Shown piece after piece: positions 7,347 to 16,262 of a DNA stretch of 64,000 nt. The DNA is from JAVJUS01 sp040220455. GTDB lineage: Bacteria > Pseudomonadota > Alphaproteobacteria > DSM-16000 > Inquilinaceae. How positions within the stretch are numbered: position 1 is the first letter of the stretch; every line of letters begins with the position of its first letter. Location: positions 62,001 to 126,000 of the forward strand of contig JAVJUS010000107.1 of the NCBI GenBank assembly GCA_040220455.1. Reading direction: 5' to 3'. The notes beneath the pieces were generated by a model that had not been told where the DNA came from, did no database searches, and was given only the letters and a program-made list of their open reading frames with translations. The position numbers and the translations under genes were made by a program.

Positions 7347-8441
7347 TCAGTCCAGGCCGATGGACGGGTCGATGAACCGGTTGGTGGCGAGGTCGTCGGC
7401 GGCGAGGTCCTCGGCCATCGTGCGGATGCCCGCGGCCTCGAAGATGGGGCGTGCCTCCTCCAGGAAGGCGGCGATGCGGTCCATGTCGAAATTGCCGATG
7501 GTGTCGTCCGCACCGGTGCCGACGATCCCCAGCTCGCCCATCGTCTCGTGGCCGTACTCGTTGACCGCCTCGGTGATGACCCAGGGATTGGTCAGCCCGT
7601 CGTTGACCGCGAGCAGGGTGTCGTTGGTCGCCGCCGGGTCGGCCATGTAGTCGGCCTGGGCCTGCTGCATCAGCGGAACGAGCGCGGCCAGGCAGTCGGC
7701 CCGCTCGTCGAGCACCGGCGGGCGGACGGCGACGGCCGAGGTGTAGACCGTGTAGCCGGCGTCGTGGACGAGCAGGTAGTCCATCGGCTCGCCGACTTCC
7801 TCGATGACGTTTTCGTAGCGGAAGACGTCGTTGGTCGCGTAGCCCGACTGCATGATCCCGTTCTCGACGGCGAAGCGCGAGGGCGAGCCGTCGTAGGAAC
7901 CGTCGACCTGGTCCGGATCGATCAGGCCCTTGCCGATCAGGTAGGCCATGAAGGACGAGCCCTCGAAGTAGAGGATCGTCGCCTCGGTGTCGCGAACCCC
8001 CTCCCAGCCGGTCAGGTCGGGGAAGTCGTCCTGCGCGTACATGATGACCTGCGGGCTCTTCTCCAGCGGCGCCATGATCGCGACGGTCGGGAACTCGCCC
8101 GACAGGATGATCGCCTCGTCGGTCGAGACCAGACCCAGCAGGATGCCGGGGTCCTGGTACATCAGCGAGGTCACGGTCTGGTAGCCGACGAAGGGTCCGC
8201 CCAGCCGCAGCTCCATCGACACGCCGGTGTCGCCGATCGTCCCGGTATAGGTGCCCCGGTCGGGGTCGACCGTGCCGTCCGGGCCGATCAGGTGGTAGGG
8301 CATGGCGTTCTCGGTCTGCGGGAACCAGTCGGTCTGGAAGACCACCGGGTCGGGGCAGACCTCGGCCGGGTCCTGCGCCGCCGCGACGGCGGGGCCGAGG
8401 ACAAGACAGGCCGGCAGGATTCTGAGGGCGATCGTATTCAC
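7347..8441 (-). CDS. ABC transporter substrate-binding protein (NMT1/TauA-like)
   Basis: This 364-residue protein has a Sec signal peptide (MNTIALRILPACLVLGPAVAAAQ) with probable cleavage after AAA. It is the binding protein for the adjacent permease and ATPase, whose families serve sulfonates, nitrate, thiamine precursors and aromatic acids. Mature features include VFQTDWFPQTENAM near the start, typical of NMT1/THI5-like proteins, and the ligand-region VSTDEAIILSGEFPTVAIMA. It is last in the operon that begins with the M24 peptidase, 64 bp after the permease. Substrate unknown; a peptide-like or amide compound fits the neighbouring hydrolases. Confidence 0.85.
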   Translation of the reverse strand: MNTIALRILPACLVLGPAVAAAQDPAEVCPDPVVFQTDWFPQTENAMPYHLIGPDGTVDPDRGTYTGTIGDTGVSMELRLGGPFVGYQTVTSLMYQDPGILLGLVSTDEAIILSGEFPTVAIMAPLEKSPQVIMYAQDDFPDLTGWEGVRDTEATILYFEGSSFMAYLIGKGLIDPDQVDGSYDGSPSRFAVENGIMQSGYATNDVFRYENVIEEVGEPMDYLLVHDAGYTVYTSAVAVRPPVLDERADCLAALVPLMQQAQADYMADPAATNDTLLAVNDGLTNPWVITEAVNEYGHETMGELGIVGTGADDTIGNFDMDRIAAFLEEARPIFEAAGIRTMAEDLAADDLATNRFIDPSIGLD

Positions 8442-8505
8442 GGCTCCCCACTCCTCTCTGTTGGGCCGGATCCCGAACGCGGAGCCGGCGGTTGCGACGG
8501 TCCGG

Positions 8506-9369
8506 TCAGGGGCGCGCCGAGGCGTGCCAGGATCGGGTCAGGCGCTGGCCCAGCCAGCCGAAGAAGGCGAAGACGGCGATGCCGAGCAGCGAGCACAGGA
8601 TGACGGCCGAGAACAGCGCCTCGGTCTGCAGCCGCGCGCGGTAGACATCGAGCAGGCGGCCCAGCCCCGGCTGGCCCTGGCGGAAGAAGAAGTCGGCGAT
8701 GATCGCGCCGATGACCGCCAGCCCTGCGGAGATCCGGAACGACGCGATCATGGCCGGAATGGCCCCGGGAAGCTGGAGCTTGACCAGCCGCGCGCGGCGC
8801 GAGGCGCGGTGCAGCGTGAACAGGTCGTGCAGCTCCGGCTCGGCGGATTTGAGGCCCAGCAGCGTGTTCGTGACGATCGGGAAAACCGACACGATGACCA
8901 CGATGATCACCCGGCTGGTGAAGTTGAAGCCCAGCCAGAAGCCGATCAGCGGCACCATCGCCAGGATCGGAATGGTCTGCGACAGGATCGCGTAGGGATA
9001 GAACGACCGCTCGATCCAGTACCGCTGGCTCATCACGACCGCGGCGATCACGCCGGAGAGGATGGCGAGCGAGAGGCCGAGCAGCATGACCTGGCTCGTC
9101 GAGGCAAGCGCGCCCATGAGCTCCGCGCGGGTCGCCGGGTCGAGGAAGCCTTCCGTGATCACCCGATGCGGCGGCGGCAGCAGGAAGCGCCGGTCGGCGT
9201 CGAGCAGCAGGTAGGTGGTCGCGTACCAGACCGCCAGGAACGCCGCGAAGACGAGGGCCGGCGGGCCCCAATAGGCGAGCATCCGCGCCGGCAGCCGCGC
9301 CTCGTGCCCGCCGTCGCCGGCGGGGTCGAGCGCCCCGGCGCGCGCGGCGTCGCCGGGCGGCGCGCTCAT
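8506..9369 (-). CDS. ABC transporter permease (SsuC/TauC type)
   Basis: A 287-residue inner-membrane permease of the BPD_transp_1 family with about six hydrophobic segments and an EAA-type loop around LHRASRRARLVKLQLPGAIP. Start 9369 is an ATG that overlaps the stop of the ATPase gene by four bases, so the two are translationally coupled. The frame is open further upstream, but that part is only the shadow of the ATPase gene. It forms a homodimeric channel with the ATPase at 9366-10163 and the binding protein at 7347. Confidence 0.9.
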   Translation of the reverse strand: MSAPPGDAARAGALDPAGDGGHEARLPARMLAYWGPPALVFAAFLAVWYATTYLLLDADRRFLLPPPHRVITEGFLDPATRAELMGALASTSQVMLLGLSLAILSGVIAAVVMSQRYWIERSFYPYAILSQTIPILAMVPLIGFWLGFNFTSRVIIVVIVSVFPIVTNTLLGLKSAEPELHDLFTLHRASRRARLVKLQLPGAIPAMIASFRISAGLAVIGAIIADFFFRQGQPGLGRLLDVYRARLQTEALFSAVILCSLLGIAVFAFFGWLGQRLTRSWHASARP

Positions 9370-10163
9370 GCCGTCACCGCCCGCAGGGCCTTGGCCGCCT
9401 CGCCGGCCAGCCGGCCGAACTCGGGCTCGAAGCGCAGCTCGGGCGCCCGGGGATAGCCGAAGGGGATCGGAATGTCCGCGACCAGCCGGCCCGGCCGCGG
9501 CGACATCACGACCACGCGGCTCGACAGGAACACGGCCTCGCTGACCGAATGGGTGATGAACAGCCCGGTGAAGCGCGAGCGCAGGTAGATCTGCAGGAGC
9601 TCGTCGTTGAGCCGCTCGCGGGTCAGCAGGTCGAGCGCACCGAACGGCTCGTCGAACAGGAAGATCTCCGGCTCGAGCACCAGGGCGCGGGCGAGCGAGG
9701 CGCGCATCTGCATGCCGCCGGAGAGCTGGGCCGGATGCGCGTCCTCGAAGCCCTCGAGCCCGACCAGCGCCAGCGCCTGCTTGGCCCGGTCGGCGAGCCG
9801 GTCGCGCGGCAGATGCTCCAGCTCGCCCAACAGCTCCACGTTGCGCCGCACCGTGCGCCAGGGCAGGAGGCACGGGCTCTGGAAGACACAGGCGAGCCGG
9901 CCTGGCGCGCGCACCAGCCGACCGGCCGTCACGGCTTCCAAGCCGGCGGCGAGGCGGAGCAGGGTGGACTTGCCGCAGCCCGACGGTCCGATGATCGAGA
10001 CGAACTCGCCCTCGGCCAGATCCAGACTCGCCTCGGCGACCGCGTGCAGCCCGTTCGCGAAGGTCTTGGCCACGCGATCGAAGCGCAGCACGGGCGGCGC
10101 CGCCGTCGGGGCCGGGTGATCGACGGCGGCGCTGGCCGGCGCCCCGGCGCCGTGGCGGGTCAC
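9366..10163 (-). CDS. ABC transporter ATP-binding protein (SsuB/TauB type)
   Basis: A 265-residue ATPase with Walker A GPSGCGKST, Q-loop CVFQSPCLLPW, signature LSGGMQMR, Walker B EIFLFDEPFGALD and H-loop FITHSVSEA. This short form without a TOBE domain is typical of the nitrate/sulfonate/taurine group. Its ATG overlaps the stop of the GntR gene by four bases and its stop overlaps the permease start by four, so three genes are coupled in a row. Confidence 0.93.
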   Translation of the reverse strand: MTRHGAGAPASAAVDHPAPTAAPPVLRFDRVAKTFANGLHAVAEASLDLAEGEFVSIIGPSGCGKSTLLRLAAGLEAVTAGRLVRAPGRLACVFQSPCLLPWRTVRRNVELLGELEHLPRDRLADRAKQALALVGLEGFEDAHPAQLSGGMQMRASLARALVLEPEIFLFDEPFGALDLLTRERLNDELLQIYLRSRFTGLFITHSVSEAVFLSSRVVVMSPRPGRLVADIPIPFGYPRAPELRFEPEFGRLAGEAAKALRAVTA

Positions 10164-11014
10164 GGGCCGCCCCCGCGGTCGCCCGCGCCGTCACCCAGCG
10201 TGCGCTCGACCTTGAAGTCGAAGCGGGCGGCCAGGTGGTGGGCCCGCGACCAGGCGATCGCGGTGCCGCCGGGATCGAACACCGTCTCCTCGATGGTCAT
10301 GAGCAGCGTGCCCGGCGGCACCGCCAGGCGGGCGGCGATGGCGTCGTCGCAGGCTTCCGGCGAGAGGCGGTCTATGACGCGCAGCGCCCGGTCGGCGAAT
10401 TTCTCCAGCAGCAGGTCCAGGACCGACGTCGTCAGGCGCGCGTCGATTTCGGCCCGCGTGAACATGACCTCGGCCACCCGGTCGACGAACAGCGCCGCCC
10501 GCCGGCCGGAGACCGCCTTGGTTCGCCGGATCTCCCAGAAGCGCCCGCCGGCCCCGAGGCCCAGCGGATCGTCGGCGGCATCGACGACGGTGCACAGGCG
10601 GATCGAGCGGTCGGCCTCCGCGACGGTCAGGCTCTGGCTGGAGGCGACGACCTCGAGCGACGCGATGGTCGGGAGCTGCGCCTCGACACGCACCGGTCGG
10701 GAGACGAAGGTGCCATGGCCGTGGCGTCGCTGGACATGGCCGGACCGCTCGAGCGCGCGCAACGCCTCGCGCAGGACCGAGCGGGAGACGCCGAGCCCGA
10801 CGGCCAGGTCGACCTCCGCGGGCAGCTTGTCGCCCTCCCGCCACAGCCCGTGGTCGATCTGGCCGACGATGTGCTCGTAGACCTGGGTGTGCAGTGGCCG
10901 CCGGTCCCCGGGCAGGCGGTCGATCTCCCGGACATCCACCCGCGTCCGATCGGCCGCCGCCTCGCCGGGTCGGTCGCCCGTCGTCTCGCTATGGGGTGTC
11001 GTCTCACCCGTCAT
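10160..11014 (-). CDS. GntR-family transcriptional regulator with UTRA domain (HutC subfamily)
   Basis: This 284-residue repressor-type protein has an N-terminal winged helix (about 35-105; LHTQVYEHIVGQI, KLPAEVDLAVGLGVSRSVLREAL) and a C-terminal UTRA ligand domain, ending in the typical GTLLMTIEETVFD segment. ATG 11014 is preceded by GAGG at eight bases and lies inside the end of the upstream hydrolase gene (11 bp overlap). Being inside the operon suggests autoregulation together with the transporter. The operon promoter near 13705 has a short palindrome between -35 and -10 that is a plausible binding site. The effector is probably the transported or hydrolysed compound. Confidence 0.92.
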   Translation of the reverse strand: MTGETTPHSETTGDRPGEAAADRTRVDVREIDRLPGDRRPLHTQVYEHIVGQIDHGLWREGDKLPAEVDLAVGLGVSRSVLREALRALERSGHVQRRHGHGTFVSRPVRVEAQLPTIASLEVVASSQSLTVAEADRSIRLCTVVDAADDPLGLGAGGRFWEIRRTKAVSGRRAALFVDRVAEVMFTRAEIDARLTTSVLDLLLEKFADRALRVIDRLSPEACDDAIAARLAVPPGTLLMTIEETVFDPGGTAIAWSRAHHLAARFDFKVERTLGDGAGDRGGGP

Positions 11015-12482
11015 CGTCGTCGCCTCGCGCTCGTCGGACCCGTGCCGCGCCGTGGCCCCGCGGATCGGTCTCGGCCCACAGGACGCCGTCGATCTCCGCG
11101 ACCAGCTCGGCCCGTCCCATGTACCAGATTCCGGGCTCGGCCGGCGCGATCGCCAGCCCCTCGCGCGCCAGGGCGTCGAAGACCGCCTGGCGGTCGGCGA
11201 TCTCGGCATGCAGGCAGTCGCCGCGCTCGTCCATGACGCCGGTGAACCAGCGCGGCCGCGCCAGGGCCGCGGCCGGGTCCAGGCCGCGGTCGAGCAGTCC
11301 CGCCAGGATCTGCTGGACGAGCTGGGGCTGCGCCGCGCCGCCGGCGACGCCCAGGCCGAGGCGCCGGCGCGGGCCCGTCACCAGCGTCGGCAGGAGCGTG
11401 TGCGGCGGTCGGCGGCCGTGGGCGAGCGTGTCCGGCCGCCCGGGCGTCAGGGAGAACGCCGCCCCCCGGTTCTGCAGCATCACGCCCGTGCCGGCGGCCA
11501 TGACGCCGGCGCCGAACCAGTGGAACAGGCTCTGCATCAGCACGGCCAGGCCGCCGGCCCGGTCGCGGGTGACGACGGCGACCGTGTTGCGCGCCGCTGC
11601 CGCCGCGCCGGCCGCCCGGGCGGCCTCGAGCGCGCGGCACCCGGCGCGTGCCGCCGCGATCTGGGCCATGTAGTCGCGCGTCGAGCCTTCCGGAAGGCCG
11701 GCCAGGGCCGTCGGCTCCAGGGCGTTCAGGGCGGCGAGGAGGGCGGGGCCGGGAAGCCCGGGCGGCAGGGTCGCGATCCTCTCCCCGCCCCGGTCGAGGG
11801 TGAGCGGCGCGACGAAATCCGCCGTCGCGCCGCCCATGTCCGCCTCGCTGATCAAGGCGCCGGCCTGCCGCGCCCCTGCCGCGACGTCAGCCGCGAGCCG
11901 ACCGTGATGGAAATCGGCGAAACCGGCCTCGCCCAGGCGATGCAGTGTCGCCGCGAGGTCCGGCTGGCGCAGCAGGCCGTCGGCATCGACTCCGTCGAGA
12001 AAGACCGACCGGGCCGCTGGGTCGGCTGCCAGCACGTCGCGGCAGGTCTCGATCGCCGTGCGCAGATCGCCCGCCACCGGCACGCCGTCGCGGGCGAGGC
12101 CGATCGCCGGGGCCAGCAGTTCGGCTGGCGGCCTTGCGGCGAACCGCTCGGCCAGGGCCCGCCAGCCCGCGACGGCGCCGGGCACGGTGACCGAGAAGGG
12201 GCCGTAGAGAGGCACCGCCTCGTGTCCCGCGGCGCGCAGGCGCGCCGGCGTCGCGGCCGCCGGCGCCCGGCCCGTCGCGTCCAGGCCCACCGGCGGGCCG
12301 TCCGGCGGCGCAACCAGGGCCGCAAGGTCGCCGCCGAGGCCGCAATCGTGGGGGGCGGCGACGCTCAGCACCGCCAGCGCGGCGAGCCCGGCCTCCACCG
12401 CGCCGGCGCCCTCGTCGAGCAACGCCGCCGCCGCGCGCGTGGCGGCGGGGTGGGGCGTGGCGACGGCGACCATCCCGTCCAT
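11004..12482 (-). CDS. Gamma-glutamyltransferase-family hydrolase
   Basis: This 492-residue Ntn-hydrolase resembles gamma-glutamyltranspeptidases of the YwrD type. The start MVAVATPHP, the GAGAVEAGLAALAVLSV helix and the C-terminal GAGVMAAGTGVMLQNRG block are family hallmarks. The presumed nucleophile after self-cleavage is the Thr in NTVAVVTRDRAG. No signal peptide is visible, so it is probably cytoplasmic, unlike secreted E. coli Ggt. It would remove gamma-glutamyl or related acyl groups. ATG 12482 is chosen; an in-frame GTG at 12491 overlaps the upstream stop (GTGA) and is a serious alternative. It follows the M24 peptidase gene directly. Confidence 0.85.
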   Translation of the reverse strand: MDGMVAVATPHPAATRAAAALLDEGAGAVEAGLAALAVLSVAAPHDCGLGGDLAALVAPPDGPPVGLDATGRAPAAATPARLRAAGHEAVPLYGPFSVTVPGAVAGWRALAERFAARPPAELLAPAIGLARDGVPVAGDLRTAIETCRDVLAADPAARSVFLDGVDADGLLRQPDLAATLHRLGEAGFADFHHGRLAADVAAGARQAGALISEADMGGATADFVAPLTLDRGGERIATLPPGLPGPALLAALNALEPTALAGLPEGSTRDYMAQIAAARAGCRALEAARAAGAAAAARNTVAVVTRDRAGGLAVLMQSLFHWFGAGVMAAGTGVMLQNRGAAFSLTPGRPDTLAHGRRPPHTLLPTLVTGPRRRLGLGVAGGAAQPQLVQQILAGLLDRGLDPAAALARPRWFTGVMDERGDCLHAEIADRQAVFDALAREGLAIAPAEPGIWYMGRAELVAEIDGVLWAETDPRGHGAARVRRARGDDDDG

Positions 12483-12487
12483 CGCGC

Positions 12488-13672
12488 TCACCAGGCCCCG
12501 ACGAGGGGCAGGCCGGTGAGGCTCTCGTTGGCCTCCTCGCCGACGATGAAGTTCTCCTCGATGCCGACGGTGCCGACCCCCTCGCGGGTCAGGAAGTACT
12601 CGACGCCGAAGGCCATGCCGGCGACGATCTCGCTGTCGCCGTCGTCGGTCGCCCGGCCGATATAGGGCGGCTCCCAATAGAGGCCGATGCCGTGGGCGAA
12701 GGCGGCGTAGCACGCGCTGACCCCGCCGTCGGTGCCGCCGACGCGGGCCACCAGGTCCTCGCCGATCCGCGCGATCGCGGCCGTGCGCGCGCCGGGCCGG
12801 ATGGCGTCCATGACGCCCTCGACGATCGTCGCGCAGTCCTCGACCAGCCGAATCTGCTCGGCCGTGGCCCGGCCGCCCGCAATCGCGGTGCGGCCCGGGT
12901 CGAACCAGTAGCCGTGATAGGTGGAATCCATCCATCCGCGGACGAAGTCGCCGGCCGCCGGGGCGTCGGCGCTGCGCCCGATCAGCGGGTCGCGGCACCA
13001 GTAGTCGATCGTGTCGCCGTGATTGGCCGAGATGAAGGATCCCTGGCTGCCGCCGCGATAGAGCGTGCCGACCGCCTCGGCGACGGCATCGCGCTCGGAC
13101 CGGCCGGCGACCAGGGCCTTCATCATGACGTCGAGCGCTGCGCCGGCGTTATGCCCGCCCTCGCGCATGAGGTCGCGCTCGGCCGGGCTCTTGACCCGGC
13201 GGACCGCCCGGATCAGGCCGTCGTCCTCGCGCCAGTCGACGCCGGGGGAGGCGGCCATAAGCTCCCGGCCGTACTTGAAGGGCAGGATGTCGGCGCCGAC
13301 CAGGGCGACCGGGCCGTCGATGCCGCGCGCGGCCAGCCGGTCGGCCACGTCGCGCACCGGATCGCGCGACCGGCTGATGCGGTCGGTGGCCAGGTGTGCC
13401 GTGCGGTCGTCGGCGTCGTCGGTGACCAGCTCCGGCGTCTCCCCCGGCGCCAGGATCACGGCATAGTAGCCCCAGGCATGCCAGGCCGCGGTGTCCGGCG
13501 GGCATTCCGGACAGTAGTAGTTGGTCAGATAGAGCACGTCGCCGCACCGGTCGTAGGTCTGGTTCGACCGGCCCCAGACCACCGCGGCGGCATGGCCGCG
13601 ACGCGCCATCTCCGCCTCGGCGCGTCGCCAGCGCCGTTGATACTCTTCGATATCGAAGGGAAGTGCGGCCAC
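12488..13672 (-). CDS. M24 (pita-bread) metallopeptidase, Xaa-Pro/creatinase-like
   Basis: This 394-residue protein has an N-terminal creatinase-like domain and a C-terminal pita-bread domain. Probable dinuclear metal ligands are Asp249 and Asp258 (MDSTYHGYWFDPGRT), His327 (FAHGIGLYWEPP), Glu358 (VEYF) and Glu372 or Glu373 (IEENFIV). Homologues cleave Xaa-Pro peptides or C-N bonds such as in creatine or DMSP-like acyl groups. The start is a GTG at 13672, preceded by GAGGGCGG. It is the first gene of an operon with a gamma-glutamyl hydrolase, regulator and ABC importer, which suggests uptake and hydrolysis of a small peptide or amide. Confidence 0.88.
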   Translation of the reverse strand: MAALPFDIEEYQRRWRRAEAEMARRGHAAAVVWGRSNQTYDRCGDVLYLTNYYCPECPPDTAAWHAWGYYAVILAPGETPELVTDDADDRTAHLATDRISRSRDPVRDVADRLAARGIDGPVALVGADILPFKYGRELMAASPGVDWREDDGLIRAVRRVKSPAERDLMREGGHNAGAALDVMMKALVAGRSERDAVAEAVGTLYRGGSQGSFISANHGDTIDYWCRDPLIGRSADAPAAGDFVRGWMDSTYHGYWFDPGRTAIAGGRATAEQIRLVEDCATIVEGVMDAIRPGARTAAIARIGEDLVARVGGTDGGVSACYAAFAHGIGLYWEPPYIGRATDDGDSEIVAGMAFGVEYFLTREGVGTVGIEENFIVGEEANESLTGLPLVGAW

Positions 13673-13704
13673 TGTCCGCCCTCGGCGTCCTGCTCCTGCG
13701 CTTA

Positions 13705-13733
13705 AAGATCAGAGGTCCGACCTTTCCCGTCAA
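13705..13733 (-). promoter_or_regulatory. Candidate promoter with palindrome in the spacer, for the M24 operon
   Basis: On the minus strand TTGACG (13733-13728) and GATCTT (13710-13705) are 17 bases apart. The spacer contains AGGTC-C-GACCT (13713-13723), a perfect palindrome with GT-N3-AC at its core, the layout of GntR-family sites. The transcript would begin about 25-30 bases before the GTG at 13672. The operon encodes a GntR/UTRA protein at 10160. Confidence 0.55.
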
Positions 13734-13796
13734 GCGCTTTCTGCCGGTCCCATCCCGACGCCACGCGGCGCAATCGGCCCCCGCCCCGGGCCCGTG

Positions 13797-14699
13797 TCAG
13801 GCGGGCACCGCCGCGTCGTAGTGGGCGGCGATCGCGCCGGGGCGGGTCAGCCAGATCGCCGGGTCGCGGGCGGCCGCCTCCGCGATATGGGCCAGGGCGC
13901 GGCGCAGGGGGCGCAGACGGTGTGGCTGGCCGACGATGTAGGGATGGAGCGCGATGCCCATCACCAGCGGCTGGTCGGCGCTCTGCTCGCGCATCTCTTC
14001 GAAGGCCTCGACGATCATCTCGGCGAAGGCGGGTCCCTCGATCCGGCGGCCGACGATGGCCGGGATGTCGTTGAGCTCCTGCGGGTAGGGCACGCTCAGG
14101 ATCGGGCCGGCGCGGGTGGCGAGCCGGACCGGCTGGTCGTCGTGGCACCAGTCGAGCAGATAGGCGTAGCCGGCCTCGCGTAGCAGGTCCGGGGTCGCCC
14201 GGCTCTCGGAGATCCACGGGCCGAGCCAGCCGGCGGGCGCCGCGCCCTCGTGACGGGCCAACGTCTCGGTCGCCCGGGCGATCAGCGCGGCCTCCTCCGC
14301 CTCGGTCAGCGTGCCCTGGCGCTCGGCGTTGGTCACGCCGTGGCCGACGATCTCGTCGCCGCGGGCCCTGAAGGCCGCCGGGATCGCCGGCGCCTCGGCG
14401 TAGATCGCGCTGTTGACCAGGCACGCGGCCGGCAGGCCCAGCGTGTCGAGGCAGGACAGCAGCCGCCAGATGCCGACCCGGTTGCCCCAGTCGCGCCAGG
14501 CATGGTTCAGGATGTCGGGCTCCGGTCCGCCCGGGGCGAGGGACGCGCCCAGCCCCTCGCCGAACGCGAAGGTCTCCACGTTGACCGCGACATAGACCGC
14601 CAGGCGCCGGCCCTCGGGCCAGGCGAAGCTCGCGCGGTCGGTGATGGCGCTGTAGGCGTAGCGGCCATGATGCGGCAGGGCGACGTCGTAGGCGGGCAA
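13797..14699 (-). CDS. Polysaccharide-deacetylase-family protein (PuuE/allantoinase-like)
   Basis: This 300-residue NodB-fold protein belongs to the subgroup that includes PuuE allantoinase and formamide-type amidases, with family blocks HGRYAYSAI, FAFGEGLGASLAPGG, NHAWRDWGNRVGIWR and HPYIVGQPHR. The classical NodB metal Asp motif TFDDG is absent; VNVET stands in its place, as in other members acting on small cyclic or N-acyl amides. The start codon is a TTG at 14699, supported by GGGAG seven bases upstream and by the conserved N-terminus. It ends the operon whose preceding gene is an amidohydrolase. A paralogue is at 39060-39947. Substrate unknown. Confidence 0.85.
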   Translation of the reverse strand: MPAYDVALPHHGRYAYSAITDRASFAWPEGRRLAVYVAVNVETFAFGEGLGASLAPGGPEPDILNHAWRDWGNRVGIWRLLSCLDTLGLPAACLVNSAIYAEAPAIPAAFRARGDEIVGHGVTNAERQGTLTEAEEAALIARATETLARHEGAAPAGWLGPWISESRATPDLLREAGYAYLLDWCHDDQPVRLATRAGPILSVPYPQELNDIPAIVGRRIEGPAFAEMIVEAFEEMREQSADQPLVMGIALHPYIVGQPHRLRPLRRALAHIAEAAARDPAIWLTRPGAIAAHYDAAVPA

Positions 14700-14726
14700 G
14701 GCGCGCTCCCGATGGTGCGGATCCTG

Positions 14727-16262
14727 TCAGGCGAGATGGCCGTCTTCGGCGTAGTAGCGGTGCAGCGCGGCCCGGTGCCGGCGGGCCAGGTCCCGGCGCG
14801 CGGCGATCGCCGGCGCGGCTTCGGTCAGGCGGGCGGCGAGCTCTGTCTCCAGCACCGGCAGGTCGACGCCCTGGACGACGCCGTCGCGCAGGACCGCGCG
14901 GCCGTCGACGACGAGGTCGGTGACATGGGCCGCCGCCCCGCGACCGGCGAGGAAGGACCAGGGGTCGCCGCCGGCGCCCGCCCGGTCGGGGGCCAGCCGC
15001 TCCAGGTCGATCAGCGCGATGTCGGCGGGCGCGCCGGGCGTCAGGCGGCCCCGGTCGCCGAGGCCGTCGGCGTCGATCACCCGGTAGCCGTCGCGCGTCA
15101 GCGCCCGGAGCGCGGCTGCGAAATCGAGTGTCGGCTCCAGGCCCGTGCCCGCGTTCAGCAGGGCGGTCAGCCGGGCCTGGGCCAGGAGGTCGCCGGCGTC
15201 GCCCAGGCTCATGCTGTCGAGCCCGACGCCCCAGGCAAGGCCCGCCGCCTCGAACGCCGCGGCCGGGGCGAGGCCGGAGCGCAGCCGCAGGTTGGACGCC
15301 GTGTTGACCGAGACGGTCGCGCCGCGCTCGGCCAGGAGCGCGATCTCCTCCGGGCGCAGGTGGACGCCGTGGGCGAAGCCCGAGCCGGGGCCGAGCAGCC
15401 CGGCCCGATCGAGCGCGGCGAGCGGCGCGCCGTCGTGCTCGCGATCGAGCCAGGCGCGCTGGCGCGGCGTCTCCAGCAGGTGCATGTAGGCCTGCCGGCC
15501 GGTCCGGCGTACCGCGTCGCCGATCGCCGCGAGGCCGCCCGGGCTGACCCAGATCGGACCGATCGGGCCGAACAGGACGCGACAGGTGGGGCTCTCGATC
15601 GCGGCGGCCACCGCCTCGACCGCGGCGATCTGCTCGTCGAGCGGCGGCAGCGGCGCGTCGCCGCCCAGCGCCGCCCAGTCCTCGGGCGCGTGCAGCGCCG
15701 CCAGCCGGTCGGCCGGTCCGTAGCCGTGCAGGTTGCGGTCGAGCAGCGGGCAGCAGAAGCCGAGCCGGATGCCGACCTCCGCCGCCGCCCGGGCGACGGC
15801 CCGGGCATGGTCGATCAGGCGGTCGTCGCCGCGCGGGTCGAAGGTCACATTGGTCGCCACGATGCCGGCCCGGGCCATGCGGGCGAAGGCGACCGCGCTC
15901 TCGAGATAGGTGTCTATCGCCGGCGCCGCGGCCAGCGAGGGCAGCCAAAGCTCGAGCGCGTCGTCGCCCGCGCCGAAGGCGAGGGTGGAGACGGCGCGGC
16001 CATGGTCGTGGGCGTTGACGAAGGCGGGCAGGGCCAGATGCCGCTTGCCGCCGATCACGCTGCCCGCGCCGCCGGCCACGCCCCCTGTCACGGCGCCGCC
16101 GTCCCCGATGACGGCCGCGATCGTGCCGTCGGCGACGGTCAGCCGCCAAGGCCCCGCGGGCGCCCGGGCTCGCGCGGTGTCGGGAACGGCGTAGCCCGCC
16201 TCGATCTCGGCGACCCGGACAGGGGCCGGGCGCGCCGGCGCGTGACTGTCTGACGGTGTCAT
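14727..16262 (-). CDS. Amidohydrolase-superfamily deaminase/hydrolase
   Basis: A 511-residue metal-dependent hydrolase of the cytosine/guanine/atrazine deaminase group. The first metal site is seen as NAHDHGRAVS (His-Asp-His), preceded by LALPAFV. Further His ligands are in the YMHLLET and FAHGVHL segments, and a late Asp in VGLDSMSLGDAGDL. The C-terminus returns to a composite beta domain (PADIALIDLE, VVDGRAVLRDG). ATG 16262 overlaps the stop of the permease gene by four bases, tying it to the transporter. It probably deaminates or opens an imported nitrogen compound. Confidence 0.88.
   Translation of the reverse strand: MTPSDSHAPARPAPVRVAEIEAGYAVPDTARARAPAGPWRLTVADGTIAAVIGDGGAVTGGVAGGAGSVIGGKRHLALPAFVNAHDHGRAVSTLAFGAGDDALELWLPSLAAAPAIDTYLESAVAFARMARAGIVATNVTFDPRGDDRLIDHARAVARAAAEVGIRLGFCCPLLDRNLHGYGPADRLAALHAPEDWAALGGDAPLPPLDEQIAAVEAVAAAIESPTCRVLFGPIGPIWVSPGGLAAIGDAVRRTGRQAYMHLLETPRQRAWLDREHDGAPLAALDRAGLLGPGSGFAHGVHLRPEEIALLAERGATVSVNTASNLRLRSGLAPAAAFEAAGLAWGVGLDSMSLGDAGDLLAQARLTALLNAGTGLEPTLDFAAALRALTRDGYRVIDADGLGDRGRLTPGAPADIALIDLERLAPDRAGAGGDPWSFLAGRGAAAHVTDLVVDGRAVLRDGVVQGVDLPVLETELAARLTEAAPAIAARRDLARRHRAALHRYYAEDGHLA

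Noticed and set aside
14250..16253. Long antisense frame opposite the amidohydrolase gene
   Set aside because: Low-complexity Arg/Gln/Gly content and no ribosome-binding site; the minus-strand frame has intact metal motifs.
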